NCBI GenBank assembly: GCA_023548195.1
Contig: JAJHZJ010000496.1
Span: 7,629,144-7,693,143, forward strand
Reading direction: 5' to 3'
DNA length: 64,000 nt
Source of the DNA: Bettongia penicillata ogilbyi
Lineage: Eukaryota; Chordata; Mammalia; Diprotodontia; Potoroidae
The position numbers and the translations under genes were made by a program. This document shows, piece after piece, positions 11,210-21,958 of this stretch. Under the pieces are notes generated by a model, which saw nothing but the letters and a program-made list of their open reading frames with translations, was not told where the DNA came from and did no database searches. Within the stretch, counting starts at the first letter, position 1. Every line of letters begins with the position of its first letter.

Positions 11210-12363
11210 GAGAAGAGATAGGATAAATATCTTTGGTAAAAGGTCATGCCCCAGGGAATATTAGCAAAAGCTAAAGGTCTATAGAGTCTTTGAAAGGCAA
11301 AGTGGATAATCTTTAGATGGAAAATAAATATTCCCCACCCTAGAAAGAGTGAGAGGTGCAAGTTCTATAATTGATTTGAAGAAGAGAGTGAGACAATGAA
11401 TGTACTTTAGTTAACACAGATAACATTCACATCTTTGTCCCTAACCACTCATCTGCATAAAACTCCCAAAGGAGTGTGGGAGGTTAAAATGACCAAACTG
11501 ACACTAATTACCCTAAGGAAAGCACTTTTGAGAAACTAAGAATTTGTCAAAAGTAAAAACCAGCCTTTTCTATTCCCCTGTCTGGAGGTAACAAACAACC
11601 TTAGAGCCAAGGCTTTGAGGGAATCAAGGAAAGACATTTTTGCTATCTTAAGCTAAGGGTCATTACCTTAGGTAAAAGAGTTCACTGACATGGTAGCTGG
11701 AAAGTGCATAAAACTCCTCCACCTAGCCAGTGACCAAAGATGGGGAAAAAATAGTGGTAGCTTTTCTTCTAAGAGTGAGTCCAGAAGACCAGTTGTTTAA
11801 CCTGTCCAGCAAGCAAACTATGCCGTAAGAAAGGTCCAGTGACCAAACAACCTACCTAACTTAAACTAGCAATAGTTATCTAGAGACAGAGCAATCTGCC
11901 TAGCTAAGTTCAATAGCAATGGAGCTTGAAAAGGAGCCAAAATGGTGATGCAGTGACCTGCTCAACCCAATGCAGAAGTTCTTCTAGCTGAAAAGCTACA
12001 CTCTAGGAGAAGAATCCCGGCTGAATCCCTGGATCATAGGAGACACTTTACCTTTAAAAGATCCTGTCTTTCAAAGAGCCAGGACATCTCAATCTCAGAA
12101 CAAGTCCCAGGGAACTCTGAGAGAACCTTCTGATAAGAAAAAGGAGATCAAGACCCTACAGTTCTGGAGATAGGAGTTGGTTTAGCCCTGTGTGCCTCAC
12201 TACCACTGCATTTCCCCTTCCTGAATAGTAGGTGTGTATGTGAGAGAGTAGACCCTGGGTCTTAGAGGAAATGCCTTGTATCTACTCTTACAGTGCAATT
12301 TGCACAAATGCCTTTGCTGAAGAACCAACTGAGCCTACTGTCTGATTGTTAAGAAAATACGCA
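11210..12363 (+). mobile_element. Possible old LTR (weak)
   Basis: The stretch has a TATA-like CTTTAAAAG near 12051-12060 and ends with a CA at 12362-12363. Four bases later comes TGGGGGCTTGT (12368-12378), which matches most of the first 11 bases of the retroviral tRNA-Pro primer site (TGGGGGCTCGT) and then diverges. No coding retroviral remnant was recognised downstream. The left edge is not defined. This could be chance. Confidence 0.3.
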
Positions 12364-12579
12364 TTGGTGGGGGCTTGTAAGCTAGCATTAAATAGAAGAA
12401 TCACCTGTTCAGTTATTGCTCAAATCTTTGGAAGCAGTAACAGTCACTCCTCTAGGAACCCAATTGGCAAGTGGTGGTATGAATTAGACAAGGAAATCCT
12501 AAGGGAGGTTTGCACTAATTACTTGGTGGTTCTGAGATTTGGTCAGAATGCTGTTGGCAATATGGAACCTATTGACAAT

Positions 12580-12703
12580 ATGGTACAATGGAATGAACAC
12601 TGGATTTGAAGCCAGAAGATACAGTTTTGAAGCCCAACTTTGTTATTTTTAAATCTGTATGTTTTAGACAAATCTCTGGGGCTGTCATTTCTGTTGCAAA
12701 ATG
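12580..12703 (+). mobile_element. MIR-type SINE fragment
   Basis: ACACTGGATTTGAAGCCAGAAGA and AAATCTCTGGGGCTGTCATTT…TTGCAAAATGGAATG look like a diverged MIR-class SINE lacking its 3' end. Confidence 0.55.
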
Positions 12704-12930
12704 GAATGTAGTTTGACATAGTGGATAGAGAACTGGCCTTGGAGTCAGGAAGACTTGGGATCAAGTATTCCTTTTGACACATTCCATGTGATCCTGGGTA
12801 AATAACTTACCCAGGAAACTCTTTAAAACTTTAAGTTGCAAAATAGGTTCTGACTTGTAATGGTACAGATGATTGTTTTCCTCTTGAGTGCTCTTATCAC
12901 AGTGAAATCATAGGTCAATAAATAACCCTC
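12704..12930 (+). mobile_element. Marsupial CORE-SINE (type ending ATGAAATCACAGGTC)
   Basis: The head CATAGTGGATAGAGAACTGG…GAGTCAGGAAGACTTGGG, the middle TGTGATCCTGGGTAAATAACTTA and CTTTAAAACTTTAAGTTGCA, and the end CAGTGAAATCATAGGTC match the plan of the copies at 19.5 and 31.1 kb. Confidence 0.7.
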
Positions 12931-13405
12931 CAAAATGATGTAGATTACATGAGTTTCTAAAGCCCCTTCTAGCCCTTCCTAAGGCAAAGTCCCTGTAGCC
13001 TTGCCCTAGTCACAACTCTCTTGGGGGAGTAGCTATTGTCAAAAATACTTGATCCTTGATCTCAAAATTTGGTTAATGCAAAGTATGTTAGTACTTTCTG
13101 GAACACCTGTATCCAGTCTACTGGCTGATAATCACACAATGGCAATATTTGTGTGAGAATAGTACTGCTACCACTCTATCATCATGAAAAATATATAATG
13201 CTGTGTCAGATATTTAATCAAACATACTTGTTTCCTTTTGCCAGGTTCCCCCAAAGTAGGAAAATAAATTGACATAATTATAAAAGAGCTGAGTTTGTCT
13301 TTAACTATTAGCAATGTTCACACTGTAGGACTCCTGAAATACATGAATTTTTTAGTCTTAAAAGTTAACCCTTTTCTATAAATTTGCAATTCTAAATTTT
13401 TTTTT
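12931..13405. other. Unique AT-rich DNA, no feature recognised
   Basis: Contains a run of 10 T at about 13399-13408, just before the GC-richer 5' end of the next element. Confidence 0.4.
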
Positions 13406-13409
13406 TTTA

Positions 13410-16050
13410 AGTAGGAGGATGGTTTGTTCTCTTTTATTTTTTCCTAAATCTCCAATTGCGGAATCCCCAGTCCCAGTAGCAGCGGGTTCACAGATCCCTC
13501 AACCCACAGGTGCCAAAGGTCAGTGACAGGGTTTTTTTCAGCTGGCCAGGAAGGGAGAAGGGCCTTCCCATAGCTCCAGCTTCAGGCAGTGGCCACAGAG
13601 GCCACATCAGGCAGGAGTTCCCACAGTAGCTCCTACAGTAGCCTACATCCATTGTTGGATCATAAAACCCCTGGGGGCACTGAAGAGCTGAGTCTTACCT
13701 CAGCCCTGTGTAGAGGCCCTGAGGGAGGCTTATCTCACACTGAATAGCGGCCCTGCCCCGACAGCTTAACTGAATCTCAGTCTCTAGTGCTGGCTTGGCA
13801 GAACTGGAGGCCAGGTGACTGTGGAGAGGAAACTGCTAAGATTCTGGGCACAAAAATCTCTTGCTGTTCCCAGACCAGTGTACACGCTGGATTGTGCCAC
13901 CTTGGAGGAACTGAGATTTTACAGATTCCCAGAGTATACCCTACTCTTGACAAAGAACCCACAAGTCAAGTAACTGGTTGGGAAAATGCCCAAAAAAGGG
14001 AAAAAAATAAGACTACAAAAGGTTACTTTCTTGGCGAACAGATATCTTCTCCCATCCTTTTGCGTGAGGAAGAACAAAGCTTACCATCAGGGAAAGACAT
14101 TAAAGTCAAGGCTTCTGTATCCCAAACATCCAAAATAAATATTCAATGGTCTCAGGCCATGGAAGAGCTCAAAAAAAGATTTTGAAAATTAAGTAAGAGA
14201 GGTGGAGGAAAAATTGGGAAGAGAAATGAGAAAGATACAAGAAAAGCCTGAAAAGTGAGTCAACACCTTGCTAAAGGAGACTCAAAAAAATGCTGAAGAA
14301 AATAACACTTTTAAAAAATAGGCTAACTCAACTGGCAAAAGATGTCCAAAAAGCCAATGAGGAGAAGAATGCTTTAAAAAGCAGAATTAGCCAAATGGAA
14401 AAGGAGGTTCAAAAGCTCACTGAAGAAAATAGTTCTTTACAAAGTAGAATGGAACAGACAGAGGATAATGATTTTATAAGAAACCAAGAAATCACACACA
14501 CACAAAAACCCCCAAAAGAATGAAACAATGGAAGATAATGTGAAATATCTCATTGGAAAAACAACTGACCTGGAAAATAGATCCAGGAGAGACAATTTAA
14601 AAATTATGGGACTACCTGAAAGCCATGATCAAAAAAAGAACCTAGACATCATCTTTCATGAAATTATCAAGGAAAATTGCCCTGATGTTCTAGAACCAGG
14701 GGCAAAACAAATATTGAAAGAAGCCACCAATCACCTCCTGAAAGAGATCCAAAAGGAGAACCTCCTAGGAACATTGTGGCCAAATTCCAAAGTTCCCAGG
14801 TCAAGGAGAAAATATTGCAAGCAGCTAGAAAGAAATAATTCAAGTATTGTGGAAATACAATCATGATAACACAAGATCTAGCAGCTTCTACATTAAGGGA
14901 TCAAAGGGCGTGGAATATGATATTCCAGGAGTCAAAGGAATTAGAACTAAAACCAAGAATCACCTACCCAGCAAAACTGAGTATAATACTTCAGGGGGAA
15001 AATGGTCATTCAATGAAATAGAGGACTTTCAAGCATTCTTGATGAAAAGATCAGAGCTGAAAAGAAAATTTGACTTTCAAACATAAGAATCAAGAAAAGC
15101 ATGAAAAGGTAAACAGCAAAGAAATCATAAGGGACTTACTAAAGTTGAACTGTTTACATTCCTACATGAAAAGACAATATTTGCAACTCTTGAAACTTTT
15201 TTCAGTATCTGGGTAGTTGGTGTGATTACTCACATACACACACACAGAGCACAGGGTGAGTTGAATAGGATGGGATCATATCTTAAAAAATGAAATTAAG
15301 GGTTGAGAGAGAAATATATTGGAAGAAGAAAGGGGGAAATGGAATGGGGCAAATTATCTCATAAAAGAGGCAAGTAAAAGACTTTTCAGTGGAGGGGAAA
15401 AGAGGGGAGGTGAGAGAAAAAAACATGGAGCTTATTCTCATCACATTTGACTACAGGAAGGAATAAAATGCACACTCATTTTGGGATGAAAACCTATCTT
15501 ACAATATAGGAAAGTGGGGGAGAAGGGGATAAGCAGGGTTGGGGGGAAGATAGAAGGGAAGGAAATGGGAAGAGGGAACAATTAGAAGTCAACCCGCTTG
15601 GGGAGGGACGAGTCAAAAGAGAGAGCAGAAGCAATGAGGGGCAGGATAGGATGGAGGGAAATATAGTTAGTCTTACACAAAATGACTACTATGGAAATCA
15701 TTTGCAAAACTGCACAGATATGGTCTATATTGAATTGCTTGCCTTCCCAAAGGGGATGGGTGAGGAGGAAGGAAGAGAATCTGGAACTCAGAGTTTTAGG
15801 AACAACTGTTGAGTATTGTTCTTGCATACAACTAGGAATGAGAAATACAGGTAATGAGGTATAGAAAGTTATCTTGCCCTACAGGACAAAAGAGAAGATG
15901 GGGATAAGGGAGGGATATTAGAAGGGAGGGCAGATTGGTGATAGGGATAATTAGAATGCTTGGTGTTTTGGGGGGGGGGAATGGGGAGAAAATTTGGAAC
16001 CCAAAGTTTTGTGGAAATGAATGTTGAAAACTTAAATAAATTTAAATAAA
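13410..16050 (+). mobile_element. Half-L1 (HAL1-like): 5' UTR and ORF1, no ORF2
   Basis: A GC-richer 5' UTR (about 13450-13985) leads into an L1 ORF1 (from 13986), then an A/G-rich region that begins like an L1 inter-ORF spacer (AACTGTTTACATTCCTACATG) and goes straight to a 3' UTR. No endonuclease or RT sequence is present. The 3' UTR carries two versions of the L1 end motif (GGAACTCAGAGTTTTAGG near 15782 and GGAACCCAAAGTTTTGTGG near 15997) and stops in AAATAAATTTAAATAAAAAA. This plan, ORF1 plus 3' UTR only, is that of HAL1 elements. An ordinary L1 with a large deletion is the alternative, but the separate 3' fragment at 44955-45078 shows this 3' UTR is dispersed. Confidence 0.75.
13986..15090 (+). 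pseudogene. L1/HAL1 ORF1 (RNA-binding chaperone) pseudogene
   Basis: The likely start is the ATG at 13986 (MPKKGKKIRLQ…), a basic N-terminus. Next comes a heptad-rich coiled coil (14290-14523; the K/E/L-rich stretch with KSRISQMEKEVQKL), the trimerisation part of ORF1p. After that comes the RRM-like part (14528-14866) with NLKIMGLPESHDQ, comparable to RLIGVPESD in human ORF1p, and finally the C-terminal nucleic-acid-binding part with PRITYPAKLS at 14953-14982, matching the family's RISYPAKLSF. These parts lie in different frames, with a stop near 14183 and frame changes near 14290, 14525 and 14850, so no full protein can be made. In live elements ORF1p coats L1 RNA and aids target-primed reverse transcription; here it is a relic. 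Confidence 0.85.
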
Positions 16051-16067
16051 AAATATTAAATGAGAAA

Positions 16068-17012
16068 AATTTAGAAAAACTGCCTGTTCATAACCTTTGA
16101 CCATTTATCAAATGAAGAATGACTTGTATTCTTGTAAATATAACTCAGATCTCTATATATTTTAGAAATGAGGCCTTTATCACAGATACTAGTTGCAAAA
16201 ATTCTTTTCCAGTTTTCTGCTTTCCCCCAGTGTTGGTTCATTGTCTTTGTCTGTACAAAAACTTTTCAATTTAATGTAACCAAAATTATCCATTTTGCAC
16301 TTCATGATGTTCTCTATTTCTTGTTTGATCATAAATTTCTCCATTTTCCATAACTCTGACAAATAAACTGTTCCTTGCTCCCCTACTTTGTTTATAGTAT
16401 CAGCTTTTATATGGTTTCAGGCATTGGTCTGTGCCCAGTTTCTACCACACTATTTTCAACTTTTCCTGGCAGTTTTTGTCAAACAATGAGTTTCTTATCC
16501 CAGAAGTTGAGGTACCTGTGTTTATCAAATAGTATATTGCTGTAGTCATTTACTACTGTGTCATGTGTACCAATATATTCCACTGATCTACCCCTCCATT
16601 TCTTAGCCAGTACAAAGTGGTTTTGATGATTGCTGCTTTATAAAACAATTTAAGATCTGGTACGGTTAGGCCACCTTCCTTAGCATTTCTTTTCATTTAT
16701 TCCCTTCATATTCTGGACCTTTTGTTCTTCCAGATGAATTTTGATTTTATTTTTTCTAGTTGTATAAAACATTTTTTGGTAGTTTGATTGGTATGGCACT
16801 GAATAAGTAAATTAAAATAAGTAGAATTGTCATTTTTATTATATTATCTTGGCCTACCCAGCAGCTGATGTTCTTCTACTTACTTAGATCTGACATTTGT
16901 GTGAAAAGTGTTTTGTGATTGTGTTCATATGGTTCCTGGGTTTTTTTGGAAGATCGACTGCCAGATATTTTATAGTGTCTATAGTAACTTTAAATGGGAT
17001 TTCTCTGTATAA
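16068..17012 (-). mobile_element. L1 ORF2 3'-half fragment, antisense
   Basis: The plus strand here tracks the minus-strand L1 at 49795-50770 closely: AACTGCCTGTTCATA, GGCCTTTATCACAGATACTAGTTGC, TTATCCATTTTGCACTTCATGA, CAGGCATTGGTCTGTGCCC, and finally CCAGATATTTTATAGTGTCTATAGTAAC. It covers ORF2 between the RT and the C-terminus. The 3' end and the RT are both absent. It directly abuts the half-L1 tail. Confidence 0.85.
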
Positions 17013-17235
17013 AACATATTTTTCTTTTGCATGAATTGTTCAGATAATGGCATAAATTCTCTGCTTTCAATTACTAGACAGTGAGCATGGTAGCTGCTAA
17101 AAGAAAAAGAGGCTTGAGTTTAGCTCTGTGTCCACCAGGGGTCATCATGTTGCAACATAGTGATTTTACTCCTTTAATTATTTCTTGCTTTTTACCTGTA
17201 GTTGTGAGAAGGGTTGACTACGAGTTATTCACCCT
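17013..17235. other. Unrecognised DNA
   Basis: Contains a 64-codon frame without a recognisable domain. Confidence 0.35.
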
Positions 17236-17237
17236 GT

Positions 17238-17350
17238 CTTTGCTGCAAAGTAATAGTAACAACTTATTTCTCTAGCATGCTTTAAGGTTTACAAAGCACC
17301 TTAAATACATGATCTCATTTGAAGGTAGGTGTTGTCACTGTTATTACCAT
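17238..17350 (-). mobile_element. MIR 3' fragment, antisense
   Basis: TTTAAGGTTTACAAAGCACCTTAAATACATGATCTCATTTGAAGGTAGGT is the reverse complement of the MIR/Ther 3' half. Confidence 0.75.
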
Positions 17351-18120
17351 ATCATATTCTGATTTGGGGGGAGGGGGAAGTAGATACTACATGTTGTGAT
17401 ATTTGGATGGATTTGTGATATTAAAAATGATCTGTTATATAAAGAAGAGTGGCCTGTTACCAGAAAATTCTCCTTTACTTGATGAGTTTTGTGATGTATG
17501 TGTTTTTGCTTTTTTTTTTTTTTTTTAAGCCAAATACAATCCCTTGAAATGGAGAAAATATTGCAGGGTGGCCTGATTCTGTTACTTCAGTACTGGTTGC
17601 AAAGCGGGAGCAAAATGGGGAATGATGTTATAAGAAAAAGATCTGCATATATAACCATTTTAAAATACCAGATAGACTAACACTTACATGTAGTACTCGA
17701 TAGCAGCATAAAACACATTCCTTTAATCACAGGTGGTTTTCCACTCATTTTGTATTCCAATGTTCCTTTATTTTTTATTTCTTTTTTTTTGGTGGAAGTG
17801 ATTGTGATTTCTTGTGGTATATACTAATAGAACACAAGTCTTGACAGGTCCTATAATATTAGAGAACCCTTGAATTTAGAAACAGGAAAAGATAGAGACT
17901 ATACTAAGTCTAGTGAAATCTAGGGGGATTCATCAGCAGAAAATTGACCACCAGGTAATGAGATTCTTTGACCACATAAACTCACAAAGTTTCTAAACCA
18001 AAGATTCATACAGACAGAACTGGTGGAGAAACCACCCTTACTAATCACTGATCCTTGAAATATGGTGTATATAAACACTGAAGCCCAAACTATGGCTAAT
18101 AACAACCTTAGATAATTTTA
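17351..18120. other. Unique DNA with a T16 run
   Basis: A run of 16 T lies at 17511-17526. No gene or repeat family is recognised around it. Confidence 0.4.
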
Positions 18121-18121
18121 A

Positions 18122-18415
18122 AGGCAGCATGGTATATGGATATATTTTTGTCTTTGATACTTACGAGCTGTGAGAATATGAACAAATCATATAAACCATA
18201 GCTAGAACACCTGTCTGGCATTTGAAATGTGTGCTTAATAAATGCTAATATTTGACTCACTCTTGGCATCGGATTCCTCATCTGTAAAATGGGGATAATA
18301 TCTATCCTAGGTACCCTACAGGGTCATTTTGAAGCTCAGATGATTTAATGTATGTAAAGTTCTTTGCAAACATTGAAGCATTAAATATCATCTGTTATGA
18401 TAAATAATAAATATC
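18122..18415 (+). mobile_element. MIR-type SINE with an internal interruption
   Basis: A diverged head and middle (GGCAGCATGGTATATGG…ATACTTACGAGCTGTGAGAATATG) are followed by about 60 foreign bases ending in an L2-like CTGGCATTTGAAATGTGTGCTTAATAAATGC. The MIR then resumes with TTCCTCATCTGTAAAATGGGGATAATA and ends GTATGTAAAGTTCTTTGCAAAC. Confidence 0.7.
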
Positions 18416-18419
18416 ATCT

Positions 18420-18534
18420 AATAGAAAGGATATATATGTGTGTACATATCAGTGTACATGTGTACACACATGTATATGTGTAGGTAAATCTTGCATGTGA
18501 TTGTAAGCACACACACACACACACACACACACAC
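18420..18534. repeat. TA/TG-rich stretch and (AC)n microsatellite
   Basis: Alternating ATATATGTGTGTACATAT and GTACATGTGTACACACATG runs are followed by an uninterrupted (AC)n at 18508-18534. Confidence 0.9.
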
Positions 18535-19500
18535 TGAGTTATTGCTAGTCCTTCATTCTATTACAGTAGAGGATTCCTTTCCTGTGGCAGTGTTCCTAGA
18601 GAAGAACTCCAGCCAACAGACACAACAACAAATTTCTTTCTATCTCATCCAGGTAAGCCATGTCTTTAAAGAGTTAATCAATTTTTTTTCTGACTTTAAC
18701 TCTCCAGATAATTTGCATGTATAGACACAGTCTTAATAACTTCAAACCAAAAAAGAAGTGTGGGTGGAATTGCATGCCATGTTAGAGCAGGTCAAAAGGA
18801 GGAAGAAGTTAACACAAAATGCCCAGGGTACTGCCTGAAGGCATTGAGTAAAGTTTTCCTTTAATTCTCAATGAATTAATATCCAATTTTAGGTCTTTTC
18901 CCTCCATAGCATTCTTTAAAGCATTTCATTTTCATCAAAGGATTATTTGAGTTGTTCTTATGTAACTGGAATTGGGTGCATTCATTATATTTGGATTAAA
19001 ACAACATTTATCCTAACTTGCAAAGTGCTTTAATAGACTGTCTTTGGCTAAGAGAGAAAGCCCAGCATGCTCTCTTCTTGTAGGGGCTTAAGGACTTGGG
19101 TTCAGACTGATGGTTTTTCATTTCTCAATCAGTCTTCACAAATGGGCAAGAGATGACAAGTTCTACTTTACACAACTGTTGTTTGCTTTGACCAACATGC
19201 TTAATTATAAGACAACCTTTTCATTTACTTCTCTTTTTAATTCCTATCTAGGGACACCCTGGATTCAAGGCTGGCTGCCTCTGGAAACTCTGCCAAGTGA
19301 CCTTGGTATAATGGTGGCAACTACTTACTCCTATTTTGGAGAGAGTGTCACTCTACCTGGAATTAAAACATAGAGGGAAAGGTCAAAATCTAAACAGCTT
19401 TCACTGTTAGCATAAGTCAGACGAACTATTTGTTAGAAACTTCTAGTTAGGAATTATTCTAGAGTAGCATGCATGAATTTAAAGAATTATTATTTTATCA
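18535..19500. other. Unique DNA, no feature recognised
   Basis: Frames of 77 codons (running out of the AC repeat) and 87 codons (19110-19373) show no known domain. Confidence 0.4.
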
Positions 19501-19504
19501 GAGA

Positions 19505-19728
19505 AAACAGCAGGATACACTGAAGATACACTTAGAGTCTGGCAGATTTGGGATTGACACCAACTTCTGATGCATATGAACTGTGTGGAGTCATCTTTGC
19601 TCAGTGCTCATCTCTTTAAGACACTAAGTTGTAGAGTATACTAATCTATAGTAGTAGAAGGAATTTCCTTACTGGGAGTTCCTTAGACCAATGAAATCAC
19701 AGGACTGGTAAAATATTATATAGTATAT
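19505..19728 (+). mobile_element. Marsupial CORE-SINE (type ending CAATGAAATCACAGG)
   Basis: The 3' half is clear: TTTAAGACACTAAGTTGTAGAG, AGAAGGAATTTCCTTACTGGGAGTTCC and CCAATGAAATCACAGGACTGG. The head is strongly diverged. Confidence 0.7.
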
Positions 19729-20058
19729 AAGTACCATGTAGGAAAATATTTTTTCTAAAGTTGAGCACCGGGTCCAAAATCAAGGAGGGGTGGAGGTACA
19801 GTCTACACATATGGGAGAGGAAAAAAAATGGTGTGGTTATTTACCCAAAGAAGCAACATCCTCTGATGCTAGCCACAACTCTTCCACTGATCAAGTACAC
19901 TCATCTTTCCAATTGCCAGTTGCTCCTTCTCCTTGAACCCAGTCTTTATTTAGATAATGGTCATGCATCCATAAATTTATATACTCTTAGGACAATGAAA
20001 AGCTGTGAAGGGAATTCATTTCTATTTGTGTGCTCTAGTTATAGGAATCATATACATG
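19729..20058. other. Unique DNA, no feature recognised
   Basis: A 122-codon frame (19761-20129) spans this stretch and runs into the L2 that follows. Its composition and that overlap argue against a gene. Confidence 0.4.
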
Positions 20059-20059
20059 C

Positions 20060-20257
20060 TATTCCACAGACTAGACACTATCTCTCACCCCAGGGCATTT
20101 TCTCTGGCTGTGCTCTCTGCCTGGGATAGTCTGCCTCCTCCACTCTGATCACTGCTTTTCCTGGCTTCCTTTAGGTCCCAACTAAGATCTCATGTTCTTC
20201 AAGAAATCTCTCCCAAATTTTAATTCCATGCCTTCCCCCTGTTAATTATTTATCCCA
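20060..20257 (+). mobile_element. L2 LINE, part 1 (split by a SINE)
   Basis: CTCTGCCTGGGATAGTCTGCCTCCTCC, CTGGCTTCCTTTAGGTCCCAACTAAGATCTCA and CTTCAAGAAATCTCTCCCAAAT follow the L2 consensus shortly before its 3' end. It continues after the inserted SINE at 20497. Confidence 0.8.
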
Positions 20258-20488
20258 TTGTTGTCCCAAATATTCTGAGACCTGGGAAAGACCTTAGCTA
20301 AAAATCTAAGGCCATTGCCAGTTATCCTGATCTATGTCTTGTCACTGGACTCAGATGACTCTGGAGAAGAGGGTGCAGCTGATGACTTTGGAGAGCCCTG
20401 CCTCACTTAAATCCAATTCACTTGCAAGTAAAGACATCCCCCTCCTGATGTCATTGGTCTTCTTTGAGAATGGAAGACAAGCAATAAA
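20258..20488 (+). mobile_element. Marsupial SINE (type ending GATGTCATTGGTC) inserted in L2
   Basis: Landmarks in order: TGTCCCAAATATTCTGAGACCTGG, AAGGCCATTGCCAGTTATCCTGA, CACTGGACTCAGATGACTCTGGA, GCCTCACTTAAATCCAATTCAC and CTGATGTCATTGGTCTTCTTTGAGAATGGAAGACAA. The 8-base TTATCCCA flanks it at 20250-20257 and 20489-20496, a target-site duplication expected of L1-driven insertion. The two L2 halves read continuously across it. Confidence 0.8.
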
Positions 20489-20496
20489 TTATCCCA

Positions 20497-20645
20497 GATA
20501 TAGCCTGTTTGTACATATTTGCTTTCTTGTTAATCTCCTCCATTAGAAGCAAGGACTATCTTTTGCCTCATTTTATAGCCCCAGAGCTTATTACAGAGCC
20601 TGGTATATAGAAGGTGCTTAATAAATATTTATTGACTGACTGACA
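20497..20645 (+). mobile_element. L2 LINE 3' end, part 2
   Basis: CCTGTTTGTACATATTTGC, GAAGCAAGGACTATCTTTTGCC and CCTGGTATATAGAAGGTGCTTAATAAATATTTATTGACTGACTG complete the L2 begun at 20060. Confidence 0.85.
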
Positions 20646-21744
20646 TTAAACGTGCTTGTGCTTGGCTTGATTCTACTTCCCAACAGTGTCTAAAAGGCAG
20701 GAAAGAATAAAGCATCCATACTTGATTCATCTGGCTGCAGTATAATCTAATATTATTATGAATAATGTTTATAATTAATGGTACTGTAACCCGTTCAATA
20801 ATATGGCAGAGACAGCTCTTTCTGGAATGAACATAGATTTTTACATTAAAAAAACCGTTCCAGGCATTCAAAGCAGAGACTATAGATGGCTGAATAGTCA
20901 AATGTAGTTGAGTGGAGACTTCTTAAAAAAGCCAAGACATAGTTTCCCAACTGGGGACAAGTCTGAATTTTATTTGACATGAAGTTACTCAAAGCTAACA
21001 TTTGCTGTTGAAATATATCTGAGCAATTGTTGATGTACTCTTTCAAATTTAGAAAATGGAGGAGTAAAACTTGAGAAAACGATGGTAAGTCAATAGATTG
21101 ATAGTCTACCTCCTCTTCATCCACTTATGCTCATTTCTTATATCGACCATATCTTCTTTTCAGCCAAATTGAAATGCAAGGAGCATTGCTGAAGAGTAAA
21201 ACATTTTTTTCTCAAACTGGGCTTATTCTGCTGACTACCTTTCCTGTCAAGATGACCAGCGATAAAAAGAGGGAAAGGAGAAAAAACAAACCAACATTTT
21301 AACCAGAGAACTGCAACTAGGACAGGGAAAAGAGAATTTTATCCAAGAGCACCATCATTTAAAGGGTGCTGATAAAATTTTCTCTCTAAGGATTTAGGAA
21401 CAACTAAGTGTAGCATGTAGTCAGGCAGAATGATTATTTGTAAGCAGGAGTCATTTCATGTCAAACTATTATTCCATTGCTAATATTTTCAGAATCAACT
21501 TCCCAATATGCTGGGATCTCTTCTTACCCCCTCTATTTGAATATGTCTTCATAGTTTTAGTTGAGGGTATTTTTCTGTGCTGTTCCAAGGTGAATTCAGT
21601 TGTTTACCCTGACCACCAAAATTGCTAGTAACAGTAGTAAAAATATACTGTATTTTTATTCCACAAAATACAGTATCAAAAGAAAACATTTATTATGTCT
21701 AGACACTGTCTGAATTTCAATTTCTGACACGTCTCACTAAAAAT
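20646..21744. other. Unique DNA, no feature recognised
   Basis: Two overlapping minus-strand frames of about 90 codons (20629-21124) have no domain I know. A short inverted repeat, TACTGTATTTTTATTCCACAAAATACAGTA (about 21647-21676), is present. Confidence 0.4.
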
Positions 21745-21958
21745 TTTCTCACTAATAAGATTGTAGATTTAGAGCTAGTGAAGATCTTAGAGGTCATCTA
21801 GTCTGACTCTTTTATTTTATAAATAAGGTAACTGAAGTTGATCGAGATTAAGTGACTTGCCCAGGATCACACAACTTTTATGGGTTTGGGGAAGGATTTG
21901 AACTAAGATCTTCCTGACTCCAATCCTAGTGCTCTGTCCACTGGATCACTGACATGGA
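21745..21958 (-). mobile_element. MIR-type SINE, antisense
   Basis: TTAGAGGTCATCTAGTCTGACTC, GACTTGCCCAGGATCACACAAC and GGATTTGAACTAAGATCTTCCTGACTCC…GTGCTCTGTCCACTG are the reverse complement of a tRNA-headed MIR. Confidence 0.85.

Noticed and set aside
19761..20129. 122-codon frame as a possible gene
   Set aside because: Its end reads into an L2 element and it shows no recognisable domain.
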